A stretch of 64,000 nucleotides of DNA from assembly GCA_003254925.1 (NCBI GenBank), contig QANZ01005908.1, positions 1,036 to 65,035 of the forward strand. The letters are read 5' to 3'. Numbering within the stretch: position 1 is the stretch's first letter; each line of letters opens with the position of its first letter. The notes below the pieces were generated by a model, which ran no database searches, was not told the DNA's origin, and saw nothing but the letters and a program-made list of their open reading frames with translations. This document shows, in pieces, positions 57,590-64,000 of this stretch. The stretch is from Chamaecrista fasciculata. Taxonomy: Eukaryota; Streptophyta; Magnoliopsida; Fabales; Fabaceae. Made by a program: the position numbers and the translations under genes.

Positions 57590-58159
57590 TCATTCTGGCT
57601 TAACTATGTCCCTGGTATCATGGCGAGATCCCATCATCATCATCACTTTAAACTCCTCAAAATCAATCTGACCGTCGCCGTCGCTATCGACGCCGCCGAT
57701 CATTTTCCGGCACTCCGCCACCGAGCAATCGTCGCCGAGACTCTGAAGCACCTTTTGCAATTCCTCCGCCGAGATCGATCCATTGCCGTCGATATCGAAC
57801 ACCGAGAACGCATCTTTCAGATTCTCCAACGCTTCCGCCGAATCGATCCCCTTCGTGTTCAGCTCAATAAACTCCTCCAGGCTAATGAATCCATCGCCGT
57901 CGGCGTCGACCTCGCGGATCATATTTTGGAGTTCTTCCTCGGTGGCCGGCTGACCTAGGCTTCCCAATATCGATCCCAACTCCGACGAGCAAATCTTGCC
58001 GTCGCCGTTGACGTCGAATTTCTTGAACACCTCTTCGAGCTCCGCCGTGAGCTGCGCGCGAGAATGCGTTGACAGCGACGGCGATCGGGATGCGATCGAC
58101 GATGCGGCGGAAGATGCGAGGAGTTTCTTCTTCCGGCTGAAGAGGCCTTTCAAACCCAT
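57590..58159 (-). CDS. calmodulin-like protein with four EF-hands (CML25-like)
   Basis: One intronless minus-strand exon, 189 aa, ATG at 58159-58157. Four EF-hand loops are intact, with Asp at position 1 and Glu at 12: residues 49-60, 85-96, 122-133 and 158-169. All should bind calcium. A 35-residue N-terminal extension begins MGLKGLFSRKKK: Gly2 with a following basic patch could be an N-myristoylation/membrane-attachment signal (Lys at position 4 and Leu at 3 make this uncertain). The C-terminus has a Met run (173-176). Family role: calcium sensor that binds and switches target proteins. It resembles Arabidopsis CML25/CML26 in layout. Codons are GC-rich compared with the surroundings, as is common for intronless plant CMLs. 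Confidence 0.95.
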   Translation of the reverse strand: MGLKGLFSRKKKLLASSAASSIASRSPSLSTHSRAQLTAELEEVFKKFDVNGDGKICSSELGSILGSLGQPATEEELQNMIREVDADGDGFISLEEFIELNTKGIDSAEALENLKDAFSVFDIDGNGSISAEELQKVLQSLGDDCSVAECRKMIGGVDSDGDGQIDFEEFKVMMMMGSRHDTRDIVKPE

Positions 58160-58261
58160 GGATGATGATGATGATTTGGATTCAAAGGGAAATTAAAGCC
58201 GAAATAAAAGTAAATCGATCGATTGGATATTCAGAATTAGAGAAGGAAGACGAAGAGGGTG

Positions 58262-58271
58262 GATTTATAGA
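58262..58271 (-). promoter_or_regulatory. TATA box of the CML gene
   Basis: The minus strand reads 'tctataaatc', a good plant TATA element, about 105 bp upstream of the CML start codon. Confidence 0.55.
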
Positions 58272-58472
58272 ATGCATAACATTGTTAATTTTGAGTTTTG
58301 ACAGAGAATTAGAGAAGGAAAAGGAATGTGGGAGAACCCTTAACCTAGTTGGAGTACGTAACAGAATGAATACAATGTGTTCGCTAAAATGCCTATTTAG
58401 ATTTAACCAAATTGGGAGATTTTTTTAACCAACTCTTTCTAAAATTTCTTTCAAACTTGATTTTCAAATATA

Positions 58473-58970
58473 TCAAATACTCATTTTGGTCCTCCATTTA
58501 TGGACTAAGTTCTATTTTAATCCTAAAATTATTTTTTATTCTATTTTAATCCTTATATTTTTACATTTGTTTCGCTTTAGTTTTCAAAATATGATTTTAT
58601 ATGGTTTCTACTATTATTTCTCTCTCATGTGTCAGAATAAATGAGTTGATAAAAAGAAAACAAAAAATTTAGTTACAATAATTGATTTTTATCTCAAATT
58701 TGTGACAAAAAATTATTTTTTTTTATTTTTGTCTTTGTTAATTTACTTATTAAGACACTTATAAAAGAATAATGATTTATCTCAACCGTTCATTTTTTTA
58801 TGATTATGCTCAAATTATAAATAATGGTAAACATTTGACGAAATCACATTTTGAGACCAAAACAGAACAAATGTGAAAGTTTGAGAATTAAAATGGAATA
58901 AAAAATAGTCTTAGAACCAAAATGAAATTTACCCATTAGTTTGAGGATTAAAATGAGATTTTAACCTTTA
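58473..58970. mobile_element. MITE upstream of the CML gene
   Basis: The left arm (about 58473-58610: 'actcattttggtcctcca', 'tattttaatcctaaaatt') and right arm (about 58845-58970, complement 'atctcattttaatcctcaa') are inverted copies over about 120 bp with scattered mismatches. No certain target-site duplication. It lies 0.3-0.8 kb upstream of the CML start, so it may sit in the promoter. Confidence 0.68.
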
Positions 58971-59585
58971 AAATATTATCTTTGATTTATACCTTTAAAA
59001 TATTATCTCCCTCACTTTTTTTTACGGATTTTTCTCATCATTATCTTATCCTTTTATTAATGTATTATTTATCAAATAAAATGAATATCTTAACTTTTTT
59101 TTTAGTTCTAATAAATTCTGTAATCTAATTATTAGAAAAGTAATATATTAAATAAAATACATACCATATTTATTTTAATTTAATTTTTATTATGATAAAC
59201 TTTTCATGAAAAGTAGCTTAAACTAAAAAAAAATGTTTATTGTTAAATTTACATTCTTGTATATATAAATATTTTAATGCATCTTATAAATTCAATATAA
59301 TTGACCAATTCAATGATTAATTTGGTTTATCAAAACATTGATTTTAAAAGTCTCATCATTTTTTACAAAAAATAATCACAAATTATTAATTATTAGTTCA
59401 AGTTTTTTTTTTAAGATTTTATAGACAGATATACTTTATTTCCTTTTGTTACCATTTTTTTATGGAAAATAATGTAATTTTGAAAACTGATTTTTCCTTT
59501 TTTTTACTTTTCGTTTAATTTTGCACCCTCTATGAAATGAATCTGGATATCTTAACTGTAAAACGTCCAGATGTTAGACGCTTCA
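58971..59585. other. AT-rich intergenic stretch
   Basis: Nothing recognised. Very AT-rich, with several T or A homopolymers, no open frame of note and no repeat structure seen. Confidence 0.5.
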
Positions 59586-59601
59586 CTTCTAGAAACATTT
59601 T
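59586..59601. repeat. 16-bp target-site duplication, left copy
   Basis: Reads 'cttctagaaacatttt', identical to 61000-61015. It borders the poly(T) end, which is the 3' tail of a minus-strand LINE. Confidence 0.9.
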
Positions 59602-60999
59602 TTTTTTTGAATTAACACAACAGAACAAACAAACAAGAACATTACATAAAACAAAAAGCTCCCATGATGTAGCTATCAATCCATGGCCAAATTTCCTTGA
59701 TCTTCATCCTGTGGTTGGAGGACGCAATCTTCCATCTACTAATGCTCTCCTTTAGCATGACGTTGATGTCTTCCTTAATAATCTCCACCTGCTGGTTGTG
59801 ATTTCGAAGCTTCCCTCTAGCGCAGAACCTTGGTTGGCATACCAGAAGAGTTTCATTGTTTCTGAAGTCCTTACTATACTCTAAGAAGGTTCTAAAACCT
59901 TTGAAAAAAGTCTCTTCAACCTGATACCTGTCATGCTCACAATAATAAAACAACAACAAAGGCTCGTTATTATTAAAACAGAAGGCAGTAAAAATATTTT
60001 TCTTCTTCCTCTTGAAACGTTCACCAGCAATCAGAATTTCTCCTTCTTTCCATCTGTAGACACCCTGATCATTGCGGTTTACACGGCCATTGTTTTGAAG
60101 CTTAATATACAGGTCTTCTGCAGCGAATTTGGAGAAATTCTTCTTGGAAATCTGGTTTTTCCAGATATTGATTATAGCTTCCGTTGCAGGATCACCCGAA
60201 TTGAATCTAACCTCGTTTCTATGAGTGTAAATTGCCCAGCAAAACCAAAAAACCTGTTCCGTTAAATCATCAAAGACCATTTGGTGATGTTGGCCCGTGA
60301 GGAAGTGATAAATCCAAGCCTTGAACTCTGTGGTTGGAAGACGTTCATTTCTCAAACCCAAAGGAGAGCCAAACCACGCAGCCCTGGTCAACGGACAGTC
60401 AAAGAACAGATGTTGTTCATCTTCAATTACATCACACCCAAAGGCACAATAGCCATCAATTTTGAAATTCTTCTTCAGAAGATTGTTACCAAGATGAAGA
60501 CTGTTATGGATACACTTCCAAATGAACAGAGTAAGCTTTGGGGGAAGTTTTGCTTTCCAAAGAACAGACCAATCGAAGTTAGGAATTATGATGTCCTCAT
60601 TTCTCTTGTTTAAAATGTCCCTATAGGCACTGCTCACAGAGTATAATCCATCCTGTCCTTTAGTCCAAACAATGGAGTCAGGTCTATCCGTATGGGAGAG
60701 AGGAATTTTCAAAATATCTCTGGCATTATTCTCACTAAACATATTTCTAATTGTCTCAGCGTTCCAGCTCTGCCCATTATTGATCAAATCAGCTACTGTC
60801 TGAATACCCTGAATTCCTTGAGTTGGAGTAAACCAAAGATTGGAACCGAGGTTAATGGTCCTACCATTTCCAATTCTCCATCTACAATCTTTGATGATTT
60901 CCTCCGCTCTTTTACAAATGGCTCTTGCGAAAGGGGAGGACAGAGAATTAGTTTTAAAAATTAAATTGTCTTTGTCTTTAGTTTTAAAAATTAAATTGT
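59602..60999 (-). mobile_element. 5'-truncated L1-type LINE insertion
   Basis: About 1.4 kb between perfect 16-bp duplications. The left end is a short T run, which is the poly(A) tail on the minus strand. A minus-strand frame, open from the truncated 5' end to TAA near 59642, gives about 450 codons of the ORF2 C-terminus. It includes the zinc-binding RVT tail (VLWKAKLPPKLTLFIWKCIH, then CAFGC...EDEQHLFFDCPLTRAAW). The endonuclease and reverse transcriptase cores are missing, lost by 5' truncation on insertion. The last roughly 150 codons do not resemble the usual plant RNase H. The open frame and the perfect duplication suggest a young insertion. Two 24-bp direct copies (60948-60971, 60978-61001) lie at the 5' junction. 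Confidence 0.9.
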
Positions 61000-61015
61000 C
61001 TTCTAGAAACATTTT
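61000..61015. repeat. 16-bp target-site duplication, right copy
   Basis: Reads 'cttctagaaacatttt', identical to 59586-59601, at the truncated 5' end of the LINE. Confidence 0.9.
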
Positions 61016-62641
61016 GATTACTCATATTAATGCAACAAATTTGTTAATTATATTTCAATGAATTAAAAAGATGGGCCACACGATATACTGCTTTTTCTAG
61101 CAATCCCGTGGAGTTTTTCGAACATCCTTAATTGGATTCTTCAAACAAAAAAAATAAAAGTACAAACCACATGTATTAAAGTACTGATGATAGAAAACTT
61201 AAAAATGAACTACTTGTTATAGAAGAAACGAGACTACTTGTATAAGCAAACTCCTTTATAGAAACAATTGTAAACATCAAGATGGCAAGAAGATCTTGAA
61301 CATGATCATAATGTAGATAGTCTAGGCGATTGTAACAGGAGTGACTTAGGACTACCTTATTAAGTATTAACTTAAAAAAAATATTGCCTTTATTATATAA
61401 AATGACTTAATAAAATTTACGTTAAAGAAAATGAAATTAGCTGTGTGAAATCATAACAACACGTTCACCCAAAATAAAATTAATAGCCAACCTTTTTTCA
61501 CAGTGTAAAATTGTTATCTGGAAGTTTAAAAATAAAATGATATTCATTTAGAAATATATTTGAAAGAAAAAAAAAAACTTTTTGGTGGCACGAAATCTTT
61601 CTTGAGTTTCTAAGCTGGCATCCACTTTCAAAAACACAAAGAAAAAGGGTACATGTATGTAACAAAAGAAAGCTGCAACTTCAAAGTTGAAACCGTGTGC
61701 AAAAAGGTTGATCAAGTGGACGTTGAAATATACAAGAAATTTTCTGTTAGACGTTGAAATATACTATTTGTTAAAAGTAATTTTGGTACTCTAAATATAA
61801 GATTTTAGTTGTACTTTTTAAATTTTTTTAGTTAATTATATTCTCAATGTTTTATTTATAAGTTAATTGTACTTTCAATATTTTATATTTGATTCAATTA
61901 TACTTCAAATTAAGAGTATAATTGAAAAAAAAGATATTGAGAGTATAATTAACTCAAAAAGTTTTAAGAATATAACTAAAATTGATCTCATACTTTAAGT
62001 GTATCAAATTTTTTTTTTTGCCTATAGTATATTTTCCTTTATTTTTATTATTTACATTTACTCATATAAAAAAAAATAAAATGTTAGAACATTCTCATTA
62101 TTGGTATGAAAGTAAATTATCAATTTAATTATTGAATCATGAGAATATTATTATTTTAGTCTTTAAAATTTTTAATATTTTAATTAACTCTTAAAACATA
62201 TATGATTCATTACAAATTAATCCCTCCAGATCAGGGACTTAATTAGTTGTACATTGTTAGAGTAGTCATTGATTAAGGACTAAAATAATAATTCAGAGAC
62301 TAAAATATTAAATAATTAAATACTAAAATCCGTTTGGATTACAGTAATAGATTTGTGGCACAAAGGAGAGTAAAGAGGAATCTATGAAAAGTCAATAAGG
62401 AGAAGAGCACCACATGGATTTTCTCTGCAATAAGACCCCACCATCGCAATCATCATACAAAACAAACAATCAATTAATCATCACTCCAAATAATAATAAT
62501 AATTCCAATGAATTTTATGGAAGAAGACCTTCTTCACTTCCAATCCATATCTTCGAATTCATTCTTTTCATAGAGACTTGGCTTTAATTTCAGTGTGAGC
62601 GAGCAAGAAGCAATCCACAATCGACACTGCGTGATGTGATT
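61016..62641. other. intergenic region upstream of the ankyrin gene
   Basis: No gene. A MITE lies at 61770-62022, and a second worn inverted structure at about 62105-62335 ('aatatattattattttag' type arms around 'agtccttgattaatg'-like centre). The promoter and leader of the ankyrin gene should be at 62340-62641. Confidence 0.5.
61770..62022. mobile_element. MITE related to the one at 2673-2999
   Basis: The left 'gttaaaagtaattttggtac' matches the left end of the 2673 element at most positions. The right arm carries the inverted 'atactttaagtgtatcaa' and ends in a T run plus 'gcc', as in the other copy ('acttttgcc'). The arms are more decayed and no target-site duplication is clear. 253 bp. Confidence 0.6.
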
Positions 62642-64000
62642 ATGGAATCGAAGGCTCTGCGATTCATCACGCATCAATCTATCTTCTCCACCGTTCGATC
62701 TGGCGACTTGGAAGGGCTCAAGCGACTCATCGAGCAGCTGAATGGTGAAGATGATGATGCGTCGTCGTCGATTTCTGATTTGATGTCCCTTCAGAACGAT
62801 GCTGGAGAGACTGCTCTGTACATCGCTGCAGAGCGTAATCTCCCTCAAATTTTCAGTTACTTGCTTAATTTTTGTGATTTGGAGATTCTGAAGATTAGGT
62901 CCAAGTCTGATATGAACGCCTTCCATGTCGCTGCCAAACGTGGTCATTTAGGTATTCTCTCCTTTCTGGTGTTAATTGATTGGGGGAATTTTTGACAAAG
63001 TGAAATGATATTATGCAAATCTGCAATTTCGCCAGGGAGAGAATGTTCTATGGGGTTTGAAATGAAATCAAACTTTCGAGTTGTGTAGTGATACTTCAAA
63101 AAAAATCTTTTGATAGGGTACTCAATTGATCTTAGACAACTTTGGGAGTATCAAAACGGAATTTCACTATTTGGGATTTGGTATTTATTTCCTTGAAATT
63201 TCTCGGGATTGAGTAAAAGTTTTATCAAGAGAGATTGGATAATGCTGTGTATGGACTATGGACTGACTGTCTGATTGGCTGTATTAACTTAACTTCAAAT
63301 CACATGATCTATAAGTATTTAAATGATAATACATGATCGTATAATATATAGTGTTGCGTCACTGCCTCCATGGCTTTTGAACTTTGAATAGAGTTCAGAA
63401 GCAAAAATCATTTTTGTGATAAATTTATTATATTCCTCTTGGATACAATCTATTTCACGTTCAGCAGAAACAAAAACTTAATCAGGCGAATTTGCAATCC
63501 CTGGCTTTAACATTCTAGATGTGAATCAATATCCAACTTCGAGATAGGAAATAGAAAGCTAATTCTAATATGGATAGGATATCCCAAGACCCAATTAATG
63601 CAGTTCAATAGATCCAATTAAATTGGCAGTACTATAACTTTAAGTTTCACAAAATAGTAGGATAATTGCAGTTTGAACCTCAAGAATATACTGTACTCCT
63701 GGCTGCAATTTCAGTTTGAATATGCATGGGACCTATAAATGATTAAGCCAAAATGGAGGCAATATTTTCTTCGAAGACTTGAATTTGCTATTGCACTGGT
63801 ATAACCTTAATACAGTATCATGGAACATTTTTCGTTTTATTGGAATGTTGATTTTGATAAGGATTGCAGTTATGACAAGTTTGCATTGCCTATCATTTTC
63901 CAGATATTGTGAAGGAGGTTTTGAACACTTGGCCTGAGGTTTGTAAGTTATGTGACTCCTCAAACACCAGCCCCCTATATTCAGCTGCTAATCAAGACCA
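62642..64000 (+). CDS. ankyrin-repeat protein, N-terminal part (runs off the window)
   Basis: Exon 1 is 62642-62951. Exon 2 starts at 63904 and continues beyond 64000. Phases agree (the codon splits G|AT). The visible 135 residues hold an N-terminal segment (FITHQSIFSTVRSGDLEGLK), then an acidic linker and ankyrin repeats: NDAGETALYIAAERN, SDMNAFHVAAKRGH and SNTSPLYSAANQD. The pattern fits the plant ANK-TM family (ITN1/At5g02620-like), whose members carry a C-terminal PGG membrane domain. That part is outside the window, so membership is inferred. These proteins act at the plasma membrane in salt, ABA and defence signalling. The start is the first ATG of the frame after an in-frame GTG. Confidence 0.85.

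Noticed and set aside
57620-57958. 112-codon open frame on the plus strand opposite the CML gene
   Set aside because: Shadow of the GC-rich minus-strand coding sequence.
1-64000. CRISPR arrays, prokaryotic operons, rRNA genes, organelle DNA insertions
   Set aside because: None seen; the window is ordinary plant nuclear sequence.

Overview
The window is nuclear DNA from a eudicot plant, probably a rosid. It is AT-rich, its genes have many short exons split by AT-rich GT-AG introns, and every recognisable protein belongs to a plant family. It is a draft scaffold: three N blocks (11674-11828, 29362-29788, 49222-49332) and five lone N bases (30993, 32918, 34835, 38419, 39936). The species cannot be named from the sequence.

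Layout from left to right. 1-11203: a tandem pair of GH10 endo-1,4-beta-xylanase genes with a CBM22-like module; the first lacks its 5' exons (off the window), the second is complete (7 exons, 594 aa). 13078-15465: an intronless P-class pentatricopeptide repeat gene. 20251-24753: a 12-exon XAP5 CIRCADIAN TIMEKEEPER (XCT) gene. 27846-29361: a short, broken Ty1/copia remnant on the minus strand. 31505-33732: a caleosin/peroxygenase gene with a one-base frame problem in exon 4 and a Mutator-like element carrying EXO70 gene fragments in intron 3. 35249-38364: a 2-oxoglutarate/Fe(II) dioxygenase of the ACC-oxidase-homolog group. 40680-45486: a plastid-type SET-domain (Rubisco LSMT-like) methyltransferase. 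48677-49021 (minus): a small conserved protein of unknown function. 50097-53013: an organelle-type RanBP2 zinc-finger protein. 57590-58159 (minus): a four-EF-hand calmodulin-like protein. 59602-60999: a 5'-truncated LINE with a perfect 16-bp target-site duplication. 62642-64000: the 5' end of an ankyrin-repeat gene that runs off the window.

The genes are unrelated single-copy neighbours, except for the xylanase tandem. There is no operon-like logic. The accessory content is dominated by non-autonomous DNA transposons, found in many of the longer introns and most intergenic stretches. Several have target-site duplications readable directly from the sequence: 9-bp Mutator-like ones at 2673-2999, 18477-19017, 30732-31304, 35833-36266 and 45783-46995, and 8-bp hAT-like ones at 4715-5594 and 56330-56660. 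The most notable are the EXO70-carrying element and the 1.2-kb long-TIR element at 45783. I found no undescribed defence, biosynthetic or regulatory system. The novelty lies in the transposon-borne gene fragments, a DUF247 relic between young direct repeats, some unusual splice signals, and a small unnamed conserved protein.
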